A stretch of 64,000 nt of DNA, taken from positions 50,327-114,326 of the forward strand of contig JAMLHE010000009.1 in assembly GCA_023957315.1 (NCBI GenBank), in the 5' to 3' direction. A program made the position numbers and the translations under genes. This stretch comes from Candidatus Kapaibacterium sp. Its GTDB lineage: Bacteria; Bacteroidota; Ignavibacteria; Kapaibacteriales; UBA2268. Under the pieces are notes generated by a model. That model was not told the origin of the DNA. It did not search any database and saw only the letters and a program-made list of their open reading frames with translations. This document shows positions 35,738 to 44,210 of this stretch, piece after piece. Within the stretch, counting starts at the first letter, position 1. Each line of letters begins with the position of its first letter.

Positions 35738-36274
35738 TTACCTAACTTCAATCATGTCTTTCATTTTCTCGAATTTCTTGGGTCCTATTCCTTTCACGTC
35801 CATAATATCTTCGGGTTTGGAGAATGGGTTTGAAGTTCGGTGCTCGATGATTTTTTCGGCAGTTTTCTCGCCAATTCCGGGCAATCGCATCAATTGTACT
35901 CTCGATGCTTTGTTGAGGTCTATCAATTTTACGGAGCCTTTGGATGCAAACACCGACTTATTTTCAGATTTGGCTAAAGTTACTTCTTGTGCCTCTGCAA
36001 GCAAATCACTTTCGGGAGCGATTTCATTGACTATCGCCATTTCCTTTACTTCAATACCGACTGCTGAATCACGAAACTGCTCGGTTACGGAACTGATTAA
36101 TTGCTTTTGCAGCGAATCAATATTATTGGAGCTTTTGTGGTTTGAATTGCCGGATGTTGCATTGAAAATCAACCCGACTGCAAGTCCCGATAGGATAATA
36201 AATACGGCAGTAAGCTCCGCACCTGTCATCATTGTGAGGCTTTTGATTTTGCTTTTTATATCCAATAGATTCAT
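35738..36274 (-). CDS. ComEA-like helix-hairpin-helix protein, membrane anchored
   Basis: The 178-residue protein has a transmembrane segment at about 20-37 (ELTAVFIILSGLAVGLIF). A low-complexity linker follows, then two helix-hairpin-helix motifs at the C-terminus: VKLIDLNKASRVQLMRLPGIG and EDIMDVKGIGPKKFEKMK. This is the layout of ComEA, which binds DNA at the outer face of the inner membrane during uptake. No other competence genes are nearby, so a DNA-uptake role is inferred. Confidence 0.85.
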   Translation of the reverse strand: MNLLDIKSKIKSLTMMTGAELTAVFIILSGLAVGLIFNATSGNSNHKSSNNIDSLQKQLISSVTEQFRDSAVGIEVKEMAIVNEIAPESDLLAEAQEVTLAKSENKSVFASKGSVKLIDLNKASRVQLMRLPGIGEKTAEKIIEHRTSNPFSKPEDIMDVKGIGPKKFEKMKDMIEVR

Positions 36275-36482
36275 TTTGCAGAATGATTTTATCGGAACAT
36301 CGTTTACTATATTACTAAATTAATAGACTGCTACCATTTATGCAAATAAAATTTCTAATTTTTATAAAAATTTTCATTTTTGATAATCGCATAAACACTA
36401 TTGATTTGTATTTTTGAATTCTTTTGTTTGTCCATTAATATTTGGACTATATCGTTTATTTGGTATATGAATTCGGAAAAAT

Positions 36483-38090
36483 ATGATTAGATTTTTTATT
36501 TTGTTGTCAGTGATTGTTATTCTCAGTCTCGAATTGCCGGCTTCGGAAATTAGAGTTGGTAAGATATACATCGAGAGACGTGAGGTGTTTGAACCAAATG
36601 ACCCTGATTGGTTCTTTCTTTCGCCGTTGATGAATTCGTTGCATACTAGGACTTATGAGTATATCATACGCGACGAATTGTTATTTGCCGAGAACGAAAT
36701 GACAGACTATGACTATTTGATGGAAACTGAGAGAAATATTAGGGCGATTGGATTATTCACAGATGTAGTATTGGAAGTGGATTCCATCGGTTTTAATTCC
36801 TACGACGTATTCATAACTACTAAAGACCGCTGGTCAACATATCCTGCTCTACTTTTTGGAACGGGCGGCGGTGAAGTTAATTATGGTGCGCGGCTCGAAG
36901 AACATAATTTTGCAGGTACCGGCACTTACATAGGTGCCGAAGCCTTATATCGGTCTGTGAATGACATAGGCTGGCAGGGCAATTTGAGTTTGTCTCAAAG
37001 GCGCTTGTTCCGAAGCGAAATTGGCGGGAATTTCTCATTGACTGCTAATCAATATCGTACAGACCAATTCGCTGCATTGGGCAAACCGTTCAGAACCTTA
37101 GATACCAAGTTTTCTTATGGACTTTCATTTGCCAATTCCTTCGGTAGTAATTTTATTTTTAATACAACTGAGGATAAAATTCTCGACCCATTTCATATTC
37201 AAGTTGGCAAATTCCAAATATCTCGAGCTTGGATGCGACACGACAGGATTTTTGCAGCAATTGGTGTCGAATTGGACAAAACTGACCGAGGATCGCTCGG
37301 AGTAAGGCAAGCATACGATAATTCCGGAAAATTTCTATTGCAATTTTCATCGGTGTCGCAAGATTTTTATACAGTCAGGAAAATAAATTATTACAATCTC
37401 GAAGATATGCCGGTTGGTGGCTATGGCTCAGCAACTTTGGGCAAGATTTTCTCTTTGGGTAGAAATGGCGAAAATCTCTTCTATGTTGGTGCACAAGGCG
37501 AAATCTCGCGATATAGCGACAATTTATATATGTTTGCTATGATGACAGGAGCGACATCGTTCAAAGGTAGTATTGCAAAATATACCTATCAGGACTTCCT
37601 TGGTACTGCATTTTATAAAATTGCCGATGGATTGATATTAACTTCCCGAATTTGGCAACAAACCACATGGAATTGGTTTGCATTCAGGCAACTGATTCTG
37701 GATGATTTGCGTGGTTTGCGCGGCTATAGAGCTAATGAATTAGTCGGCGACAACAGATTATTATCGAACACTGAACTACGATGGTTCCCGGATTTACCTT
37801 TTTGGATATTCAATTTTTCGGGTGCCATTTTTTATGATATTGGTTCGGTTTGGAAGCGAGAAACTAAGATTACCGATTCAAAATTTCATAGCTCGATTGG
37901 TGCAGGCTTTCGTATTCATTTTACGAAATCAGCGTCGCCCAGTCATACTTTTCGAGTTGATTTCGCATATAATATGGACGAAAAGAGATTTGGCGGTATA
38001 ATATTTTCCACTCGCCAATTATTTTCGGCATTTGGCAATCATGACTATAAATTGCCGACAGTTTTCGGCAGAGATATTGACTTAGAATAA
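36483..38090 (+). CDS. Omp85/BamA-like outer-membrane beta-barrel protein
   Basis: The 535-residue protein begins with a signal peptide (about 1-20, ending ELPASE). It has one or two POTRA-like beta-alpha units (about 20-125, with YIIRDELLFAENE and RNIRAIGLFTDVVLEVDS). The rest is the strand-rich C-terminal barrel with a TTKDRW-like start and alternating aromatic residues. RGLRGYRANELVGDN resembles the conserved loop motif of Omp85 barrels (VRGY-type). The final residues are not the classic Phe. It may be a TamA or D15-like assembly or lipid-transport protein. A TATTTTTG box at 36409-36416 lacks a clear -33 partner. Confidence 0.82.
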   Translation: MIRFFILLSVIVILSLELPASEIRVGKIYIERREVFEPNDPDWFFLSPLMNSLHTRTYEYIIRDELLFAENEMTDYDYLMETERNIRAIGLFTDVVLEVDSIGFNSYDVFITTKDRWSTYPALLFGTGGGEVNYGARLEEHNFAGTGTYIGAEALYRSVNDIGWQGNLSLSQRRLFRSEIGGNFSLTANQYRTDQFAALGKPFRTLDTKFSYGLSFANSFGSNFIFNTTEDKILDPFHIQVGKFQISRAWMRHDRIFAAIGVELDKTDRGSLGVRQAYDNSGKFLLQFSSVSQDFYTVRKINYYNLEDMPVGGYGSATLGKIFSLGRNGENLFYVGAQGEISRYSDNLYMFAMMTGATSFKGSIAKYTYQDFLGTAFYKIADGLILTSRIWQQTTWNWFAFRQLILDDLRGLRGYRANELVGDNRLLSNTELRWFPDLPFWIFNFSGAIFYDIGSVWKRETKITDSKFHSSIGAGFRIHFTKSASPSHTFRVDFAYNMDEKRFGGIIFSTRQLFSAFGNHDYKLPTVFGRDIDLE

Positions 38091-38094
38091 TTTT

Positions 38095-38328
38095 TTAGAC
38101 TAATTCTACAGATTTGACTTCAGGCAATTGAAGTTGCAAAATCTTCTCGATTCCGCCTTTTAAAGTATAATCTATCGCCGAGCAATGTGCACAAGCTCCG
38201 GAGAGACGAACTTTGACAATTCCGTCCTCGAATCCCATAAACTTAATTTTGCCACCGTCGCTTTCTATAAATCCTTTGATGTCATTTTCAATCACATCTT
38301 GAATTTTTCGCTTTATATCATTGTCCAT
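38095..38328 (-). CDS. NifU-like iron-sulfur scaffold domain protein
   Basis: The 77-residue protein is a lone NifU C-terminal domain. It shows DVIENDIKGFIESDGGKIKF, then VKVRLSGACAHCSAIDYTL with a CxxC pair that could hold a [4Fe-4S] cluster, then GGIEKILQLQLPEVKSVE. The usual CPSS after the first Cys reads CSAID here. Such proteins assemble clusters or hand them to apoproteins in the cytoplasm. It is the last gene of a minus-strand run, 3 bases after the DUF2007 gene. Confidence 0.88.
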   Translation of the reverse strand: MDNDIKRKIQDVIENDIKGFIESDGGKIKFMGFEDGIVKVRLSGACAHCSAIDYTLKGGIEKILQLQLPEVKSVELV

Positions 38329-38331
38329 TTC

Positions 38332-38661
38332 TCAGCCTTCTATATCGGTGTCTTCAATTGACTTAATTATCCGAGAAGCGGCAAGTAGGAATGGATAGGG
38401 CACAAATATTTTGACAATTGCCAGGTCCCCAACAGTGAACATCCTTGTTGAATCAATCTGAGACATCACATGAACAGGAATTTCGGCACCCTCGATATTT
38501 GCAGCAAACATTTCCGCTTCTATTACATTATTGGTAGTATAAACTACTTCCCACTCCTTGTTCTTATCGTATGTGACTTCATTTTCCGAATCGCAAATAG
38601 GGCAAATCGAACTCATTTCAATTTCGTTCAAACAATTAGTGCATTTTATTTTTTGTCGCAT
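38332..38661 (-). CDS. DUF2007 protein with N-terminal zinc ribbon
   Basis: The 109-residue protein starts with a four-cysteine zinc ribbon (CTNC at 7-10, CPIC at 20-23). A DUF2007 domain follows (about 35-100): WEVVYTTNNVIEAEMFAANIEGAEIPVHVM and VGDLAIVKIFVPYPFLLAASRIIKS. DUF2007 is a small alpha/beta domain sometimes called a putative signal-transducing protein. Its function is unknown. Its start codon overlaps the Omp28 stop by 1 base, and it is followed at 3 bases by the NifU-like gene. Confidence 0.8.
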   Translation of the reverse strand: MRQKIKCTNCLNEIEMSSICPICDSENEVTYDKNKEWEVVYTTNNVIEAEMFAANIEGAEIPVHVMSQIDSTRMFTVGDLAIVKIFVPYPFLLAASRIIKSIEDTDIEG

Positions 38662-39503
38662 TATTTTATCAATTTCACTTTTTCAACCTGCAAGATTTCC
38701 TCTGTATCGTTGTCCCGAATCATAACAACGAGCGAAAGATTCTTAGGCACCCAGTCTTTTTCTTCAGGAATAGTGAATGATAAATTCTTCTTGATGCTTT
38801 GGTTAAGCAGCAAGGGTTCATCGCTGAGTTCAGTTCCCCACGAACCATTCATAGCACTTCTCAAAACGTGCATATGTACGAAATCTTCGACATGAATGTT
38901 GGGATAAAGCCTGTCGTCTTGTTGATATTGAATCACACTATCTTCGATGATATATGCCGCGATAAAATGATTGTTCGCTCCCATTGCCAGCGCCTTTACA
39001 TTTGCTTCGAGGTTAATCGTTTTGCTCGAACCCTCAAATTCCGCAGCTAATTCTAACTTATAGACTGCATCAAGTTGAATTTGAGCCGTAGCTGCGGTTG
39101 CCCAAGCTTTCGGGCTTAATAGAAATTGACCGCCAACAGCTTTTCTGTTAATCAAACCATATGGTGTAGCAGGCAGATTGAATCTATTTGCTATATCCTG
39201 TCCGGCTTGAGTTAGGAAATTATACTTACGTGATGGAGTAGGTACCGCTAAAGCACCTGCATGAACTGCAATTACAATGACATTGTTAGGGTATAGCTCG
39301 ACAATTTCGTGAGCTAAGGCTGCTGCTTCAGGGCAATTGCCGCAGCGAAATCCGGTAATATCCTCGATAAGCACTTTCTTCTTAGTCGAATCAATTTCTA
39401 CAGGAGTGAAATTTTCTTCGTACGGCGGCTCGATTATATCGCATGAATAAAACAGCATGGAAATTAGTATAAGCGACGGAATTATATATTTTAATGTTTT
39501 CAT
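38661..39503 (-). CDS. Omp28-family lipoprotein
   Basis: From ATG 39503 the protein has 280 residues, with a GGGAG site upstream. The lipobox ISMLFYSCDI gives a likely lipid-anchored outer-membrane protein. The thioredoxin-like core has FRCGNCPEAAALAHEI, a CxxC in the active-site position, then NVIVIAVHAGALAVP and FNLPATPYGLINRKAVGG. Omp28 is a surface antigen of Porphyromonas and relatives, of unknown biochemical role. It lies between the DUF6029-like and DUF2007 genes with a 22-base gap and a 1-base overlap, so it is probably in one operon. Confidence 0.88.
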   Translation of the reverse strand: MKTLKYIIPSLILISMLFYSCDIIEPPYEENFTPVEIDSTKKKVLIEDITGFRCGNCPEAAALAHEIVELYPNNVIVIAVHAGALAVPTPSRKYNFLTQAGQDIANRFNLPATPYGLINRKAVGGQFLLSPKAWATAATAQIQLDAVYKLELAAEFEGSSKTINLEANVKALAMGANNHFIAAYIIEDSVIQYQQDDRLYPNIHVEDFVHMHVLRSAMNGSWGTELSDEPLLLNQSIKKNLSFTIPEEKDWVPKNLSLVVMIRDNDTEEILQVEKVKLIK

Positions 39504-39525
39504 TTTTATTCTCCCAAAAATCAAT

Positions 39526-41184
39526 CTAAAATGATGTAGTTAATGATAAAAATAAGCCGTTAGAAGCCGGTACTGCACGGCAAACTCCGCCTACACAAAT
39601 TATACCGCCGCGTTGTCTGCCAAACCCGACTTGAATGCGAGTAGGACCTGTCAGATAAGCTACCGAGCCATTCAAATAATGTATGCGTTTGTCTTCGAAT
39701 TCGTTTCCGTAATTGTATTGGTCGTAAATCGTAAAGAACCAATTCGGTGCTACTGTAAATTCCAACAAGGCATGGAACCAATCCCCGTTAACGTTGTCCG
39801 GCTCAAAAAAAGCCGAATCCTGCGATGATGTCATATGCTGCAACTCCATGCGTATAGCATTTGTTTCGCTCGTATTGTAAGTCATATCCAGAATTATAAT
39901 GTTTGCGTTGACTTTACCGTATTTAGGTGCTCCTTCATTTTCCATTACATCCTTATCATACATAAGACTTACGATATTGAGATTTGTTTTGAAATTTTCA
40001 GACCAACGATGAGCAATATCAAAATTTATATCGCGGAAAAAAGTTCTGTCGCCAATTCCCAAAAATGGTGCATCATAAGTGTATTTGTCTATTCCGGTAG
40101 AATCAATAGAATTGACTAATGAAAAATTTACATCAAGAGTAGTTCCGTATTTGCCACCTAAGAATGTTTTTCTGGGGATTTTATAAGTAAATTCGGCTTG
40201 TACACCTGCTTCGCCATTTGGTTGAGATGCGTAAGGATAGAATGCTGATAGAGCGTAGCCGTGTTGCTTCGTAAGCGGTGGGATGAAATTGATTAACAAT
40301 TCATTCGACCTTGCTGTTCTGTCGCCCCGGAAATCCATATTGTCCACCCAATGCGTGTTGAGCGAAAAGCCAAATCCATCACCAAAGATGGAACCCGTTA
40401 GCAATAGCCCTTGACCCGGATTGTAATTCAGCTTATTCGTACTACTTGGGTCATTATATTTGTAGGAATATTCGGCATCGAACATGAATGACATTGACGA
40501 AACTGACAATCGTCCCGAATAAGCAAGCACATTTTCGGGCAATCTGAGAAATGGGTCTCTGTCTGTTTGGAATCTGCTTACAAGGCTACCGCCAAGCCGA
40601 ACGCTCAAATCATCCGGTAAAATTTCTTCTGCCAATTCATTTAAATCAATATTGAGATTTGCTCCTCTCACAATTCCGGCACCTTTGTCCCAAAATAGAC
40701 GTTGTTTGCCGAGCAAACCCGTCAATTCTATTCCGGCGGTAGGACGGAATTTGACTCTGATACCATCAACGGCATTGTCAAATCCGAGAGAACGCTCTTC
40801 GTAAGCACGGAAAATTAGTCCGCTTCCGAATTGTTCGTAAAAATCACCTGCGGTGATGTCGAGCATTTCGGTATTGTATCGAATATAACGAGAAGCGATG
40901 CCTTGCCCTTGAAATCTTGGGTCATATCCTAACAAAGGATTCATATAATTCTCGTAGCGGAAACCGATTTCAATATCTGAATTTCGGTAAATCAAGTTCA
41001 AATATGCATTGCTTAGAATTTGCTCATCAACTTTGGGAGCGCCGATTACAGAATCGGCGTTATATGTTTGAGCATCAATTTGAAAATTGCCACTCAAGGT
41101 GCCGCCATCGCCAAATCCCTGACTTATGGCATTTTGCGTTCCAATAAATAATAAAATGATTAGAGCAGTATTTATCAATTTCAT
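39526..41184 (-). CDS. DUF6029-like outer-membrane beta-barrel protein
   Basis: The 552-residue protein has a signal peptide (MKLINTALIILLFIGTQNAIS). A strand-rich sequence with many alternating aromatic residues follows, as in a beta barrel. The start GDGGTLSGNFQIDAQTYNADS and the run YIRYNTEMLDITAGDFYEQFGSGLIFRAYEERSLGFDNAVDGIR resemble the DUF6029 family common in Bacteroidetes. The C-terminus ends in a strand with FLSLTTSF, an outer-membrane-type terminal Phe. Function unknown. It may be co-expressed with the Omp28 lipoprotein behind it, as the two are often neighbours in this group. Confidence 0.75.
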   Translation of the reverse strand: MKLINTALIILLFIGTQNAISQGFGDGGTLSGNFQIDAQTYNADSVIGAPKVDEQILSNAYLNLIYRNSDIEIGFRYENYMNPLLGYDPRFQGQGIASRYIRYNTEMLDITAGDFYEQFGSGLIFRAYEERSLGFDNAVDGIRVKFRPTAGIELTGLLGKQRLFWDKGAGIVRGANLNIDLNELAEEILPDDLSVRLGGSLVSRFQTDRDPFLRLPENVLAYSGRLSVSSMSFMFDAEYSYKYNDPSSTNKLNYNPGQGLLLTGSIFGDGFGFSLNTHWVDNMDFRGDRTARSNELLINFIPPLTKQHGYALSAFYPYASQPNGEAGVQAEFTYKIPRKTFLGGKYGTTLDVNFSLVNSIDSTGIDKYTYDAPFLGIGDRTFFRDINFDIAHRWSENFKTNLNIVSLMYDKDVMENEGAPKYGKVNANIIILDMTYNTSETNAIRMELQHMTSSQDSAFFEPDNVNGDWFHALLEFTVAPNWFFTIYDQYNYGNEFEDKRIHYLNGSVAYLTGPTRIQVGFGRQRGGIICVGGVCRAVPASNGLFLSLTTSF

Positions 41185-41199
41185 AATTAGTCCTTTTGT

Positions 41200-41826
41200 T
41201 TAGTTTTGAGCTAAAATTTCTTCTATCAATCGGTTCACTTCCTCTTGCAAACCGTCGGAATTGCCATTTAATTCGAGGTATTGGTCAAAATCTTTCAAAG
41301 CGGAATCATATTGCTTGAGATATTTTCTGACAACAGCCCTGCCGTAATAAGCTTTCCCGTAACTTGGGTCATGCTCAATAGCTTTGCTGTAATCTTGCAT
41401 CGCAAATAAATCGTTTTCCAAATAATAATAAGCATTGCCACGAGCATAATATGCAGTTGCATCCTTTGGATTCATCTCGATTAATTTTGTCAAATCTTCG
41501 ATAGCTCTGTTATAATCAGATGTTTGGGTGTTGCATAGTGCTCTTGCAAAGTAAGCATCTTTCATGGTCTTATCCAATTCGATAGCTTTGTTAAAATCAA
41601 GCAGTGCCTGTCTGTAGCTTCCTGTATAATAATAAGCCAAACCACGCCCGTAGTAACTCGGTGCATAATGGTCGTTTATTTCTATGGCTTTTGTATAATT
41701 CTGGATTGATACATCATAATTCTTGCTTTTTAACGCATTATATGCAGTTTGCAATATGCTCTGCTGTTGAGCATGAACACTGAGACAGCCAAAAAATATG
41801 ATGAGAATCATCAATAATTTTTTCAT
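41200..41826 (-). CDS. TPR-repeat periplasmic/secreted protein
   Basis: The 208-residue protein has a signal peptide (MKKLLMILIIFFGCLSVHA). About five tetratricopeptide repeats follow, each with the W/Y-A-G-Y pattern (APSYYGRGLAYYYTGSYRQAL, KDAYFARALCNTQTSDYNRAIED). TPR arrays act as protein-binding scaffolds. Its start overlaps murQ's stop by 4 bases (ATGA-type), so it is co-translated with murQ, but a shared function is not evident. Confidence 0.88.
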   Translation of the reverse strand: MKKLLMILIIFFGCLSVHAQQQSILQTAYNALKSKNYDVSIQNYTKAIEINDHYAPSYYGRGLAYYYTGSYRQALLDFNKAIELDKTMKDAYFARALCNTQTSDYNRAIEDLTKLIEMNPKDATAYYARGNAYYYLENDLFAMQDYSKAIEHDPSYGKAYYGRAVVRKYLKQYDSALKDFDQYLELNGNSDGLQEEVNRLIEEILAQN

Positions 41827-42770
41827 AAATTCAAATCCTTATCTTTAATCATTTTTAACGCAATTTTAATTTTTCCATCAGCTAAATTAAGAAATTTTTG
41901 GGCAGTATCATAATCTGAATCACTTAATTTCATTAATAATGCAGTTTTTACATGCCCTTTTGCATTATCAAGCAAATTTTCTGCTTCGGAATATTCAATT
42001 CCGGCTATATCAATGAGAATTCGTTTGGCTCTTTCGCGAAGTTTTTGATTTGTAAGCTGCAAATCTACCATCACATTGCCGTAAGTTTTACCGATTTTTA
42101 TAAATGAAGTAGTTGTCAGCATATTCAAAATCAACTTTTGGGCTGTTCCGGATTTCATTCTCGTGCTTCCGGCAATCACTTCGGGACCTACATTTGGTGC
42201 AATTATCACGTCGGGTGAGACACCATATTTAGTGATGCTCTCTTTTGAAGATGTCGAAATATAAATTGTTGCCGCTTGGATTGATTCAGCATATTTCAAA
42301 GCTCCGATTACAAATGGCGTCCTGCCTGATGCTGCAATCCCGCAAATAATATCTTTGTCGGTAATATTCGCTTCAATCAGAGCCTGTTTGCCGGATTCTT
42401 CGGAATCTTCTGCGCCCTCTTGCGAACGAAAAACCGCTTCTTTGCCACCTGCAATTATTCCACGGACCATCTCGGGGGCAGCACCAAAAGTAGGAGGACA
42501 TTCCGAAGCATCAACCACTCCGAGCCTGCCGCTTGTGCCTGCACCTACATAAATCAAATGCCCGCTGTTACGAAAAGCATCTACAATCATTTCTACGGCT
42601 TTTTCGATATGCTCCAATTCCATCTGAACGGCAGCAGCCACAGTCTTGTCCTCATCGTTGATGAGAGCCAATATTTCGGCTGTCGTCATTTCGTCAATTG
42701 TGACTGTACGACGATTGATTTGCTCGGTTCGCAGTGATGATATTTCGTTAAATAAGTCGCTCGGATGCAT
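41823..42770 (-). CDS. murQ: N-acetylmuramic acid 6-phosphate etherase
   Basis: MurQ removes D-lactate from MurNAc-6-phosphate, yielding GlcNAc-6-phosphate. The 315 residues include an N-terminal RTEQINRRTVTIDEMT region. The SIS sugar-isomerase domain has LIYVGAGTSGRLGVVDASECPPTFG, GGKEAVFRSQEGAEDSEE and CGIAASGRTPFVIGALKYA. The C-terminal part has PEVIAGSTRMKSGTAQKLILNML. It forms the second step of anhydro-MurNAc recycling with anmK at 29527-30651. The gap to the lipoprotein gene upstream is 13 bases, and it overlaps the TPR gene by 4. Confidence 0.97.
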   Translation of the reverse strand: MHPSDLFNEISSLRTEQINRRTVTIDEMTTAEILALINDEDKTVAAAVQMELEHIEKAVEMIVDAFRNSGHLIYVGAGTSGRLGVVDASECPPTFGAAPEMVRGIIAGGKEAVFRSQEGAEDSEESGKQALIEANITDKDIICGIAASGRTPFVIGALKYAESIQAATIYISTSSKESITKYGVSPDVIIAPNVGPEVIAGSTRMKSGTAQKLILNMLTTTSFIKIGKTYGNVMVDLQLTNQKLRERAKRILIDIAGIEYSEAENLLDNAKGHVKTALLMKLSDSDYDTAQKFLNLADGKIKIALKMIKDKDLNL

Positions 42771-42783
42771 GCTTCGGCTTAAT

Positions 42784-43236
42784 TTATTGTTTGATTACAC
42801 CCTTGTCAATAAATACGACTTTCATATTTAATGGGTCTTGTGGTGGTAAAGGATTTGTTGGTATCGTATTTCGGTAGTCAATATAAAGAAATTGTGCATC
42901 ATGGGAGAACCAAAGCTCATCGGAATATATTACTCCTTCGTCAGTCCAGAATATTCTGGTTGAAGGTAGTGCTTCCCAATTGCCATAACGATTCTTGTAG
43001 TAGCACATTACTGACATATTTTGCGGGTTGTATAATTTGTGCACGGGTACTGCATATTTTTGGAACCATTGGAAACTTGTCGTTTCGTCTTGCTCCCAAA
43101 AATTAGGATTAAGCGTGAAATATTCGGTGTGCATGTTGATTTCATAATTTTCGATATAAGTCGGATTTTCTTCAAAACATCCACTTATAGACATCATCAA
43201 CAGCAATAAAATCGTAATTTTTAAAAATATTTTCAT
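42784..43236 (-). CDS. Lipoprotein of unknown function
   Basis: From ATG 43236, after GGAG, the 150-residue protein begins MKIFLKITILLLLMMSISGC, a lipoprotein signal whose Cys is in the lipobox SISGC. The mature part has many Tyr, Trp and Asn residues and looks like a short beta-sandwich. I recognise no family. It is directly upstream of murQ on the same strand. Confidence 0.75.
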   Translation of the reverse strand: MKIFLKITILLLLMMSISGCFEENPTYIENYEINMHTEYFTLNPNFWEQDETTSFQWFQKYAVPVHKLYNPQNMSVMCYYKNRYGNWEALPSTRIFWTDEGVIYSDELWFSHDAQFLYIDYRNTIPTNPLPPQDPLNMKVVFIDKGVIKQ

Positions 43237-43318
43237 TTTTTCTCCATGTACAATAATCAAAAGACCGTAGAAAGCGATATAAAGTTACAAAATACCCACT
43301 TCAATTTTAATATATTTC

Positions 43319-44050
43319 TTACATCAAATACTCACGCAAAATTAAGTATAATTCCCACGTAGCGACCACATCTCTCATGCAGTATTCGGCTATAACATCG
43401 GTTTTGCCGTCGCGGAAAAGTTGTGGCACCATCGAGCCGTCAACACCGGCTGATTTCGGAGATACTATGCCAAAAGCTTGGGAATAGAAATCGAAGTTGT
43501 ATCGCCGAGTGGGACCGTAAAATGAGCCCGAAAAGAAAGTCAATTGGTCTGCCAAATCAATATGCTTATCGTAATTGAATTTTGTACCTTGCATCAGATT
43601 TCGCGATGCTTTCACACGCAACAATGCCGAGCGCAGCATCAAAAAAGGACAATCGAAATTTCTGCCATTGAACGATAGCAAAATCGCCCTTGGGTGCCCT
43701 TCGAGCGTTTTCCAAAATTTTTCGAGAATGACTTTTTCATTGCCGGTTAAATTTATCGTTCCATCGGCAAGTTCAGTTTTTTCCAATGGTGAATCTTCGT
43801 CAAATGAGTTATTTGCCGAAAAAGCAGATTTGGCTTTGATATCCAATTCGCCTAATTCATTTTTTTGTGCAAAGATTAGCCCAATACAAACTACTTGTGC
43901 GGTGAAAGGCGATAGAGACATTTCAAACTTGGTTTTTTCGATTTCCTCTGGTGTATCTGCCCTCCGAATCAGGTATTCTTGCTGCGAACTGCTAAGTTCA
44001 TCCCAATTGACAGACGATGTTTCTATATCAAAAACTATATATTCATTCAT
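43319..44050 (-). CDS. PolB-like predicted 3'-5' exonuclease
   Basis: I place the start at ATG 44050 (MNEYIVFDIETSSVNWDE). The next in-frame start at 44059 adds MKI. The 243-residue protein shows the DEDD set of PolB-type exonucleases: FDIETS at the N-terminus, LLSFNGRNFDCPFLMLR in the middle, and EYCMRDVVATWELYL at the end. The polymerase domain is missing, so it is the stand-alone predicted exonuclease group (COG3298). It probably acts on DNA or RNA ends, but its physiological role is not set. Confidence 0.82.
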   Translation of the reverse strand: MNEYIVFDIETSSVNWDELSSSQQEYLIRRADTPEEIEKTKFEMSLSPFTAQVVCIGLIFAQKNELGELDIKAKSAFSANNSFDEDSPLEKTELADGTINLTGNEKVILEKFWKTLEGHPRAILLSFNGRNFDCPFLMLRSALLRVKASRNLMQGTKFNYDKHIDLADQLTFFSGSFYGPTRRYNFDFYSQAFGIVSPKSAGVDGSMVPQLFRDGKTDVIAEYCMRDVVATWELYLILREYLM

Positions 44051-44210
44051 TATTTTCAATTTATAAGTTCTAATTGATTTAAAAATATCAAATTTATAGC
44101 GATTGACCTAATTTATTTCTACCGATTTGAAAAAAAAAATGGCTTTCAAATGTAACAAAACGAAGTTTCACTTGTTTTTTACAGTAAGGAGAATTCAGGA
44201 AATAAAAAAC

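Noticed and set aside
36409..36416. TATTTTTG box upstream of the Omp85-like gene as a promoter
   Set aside because: No TTTG lies at 17-20 bases upstream, so the pair is incomplete.
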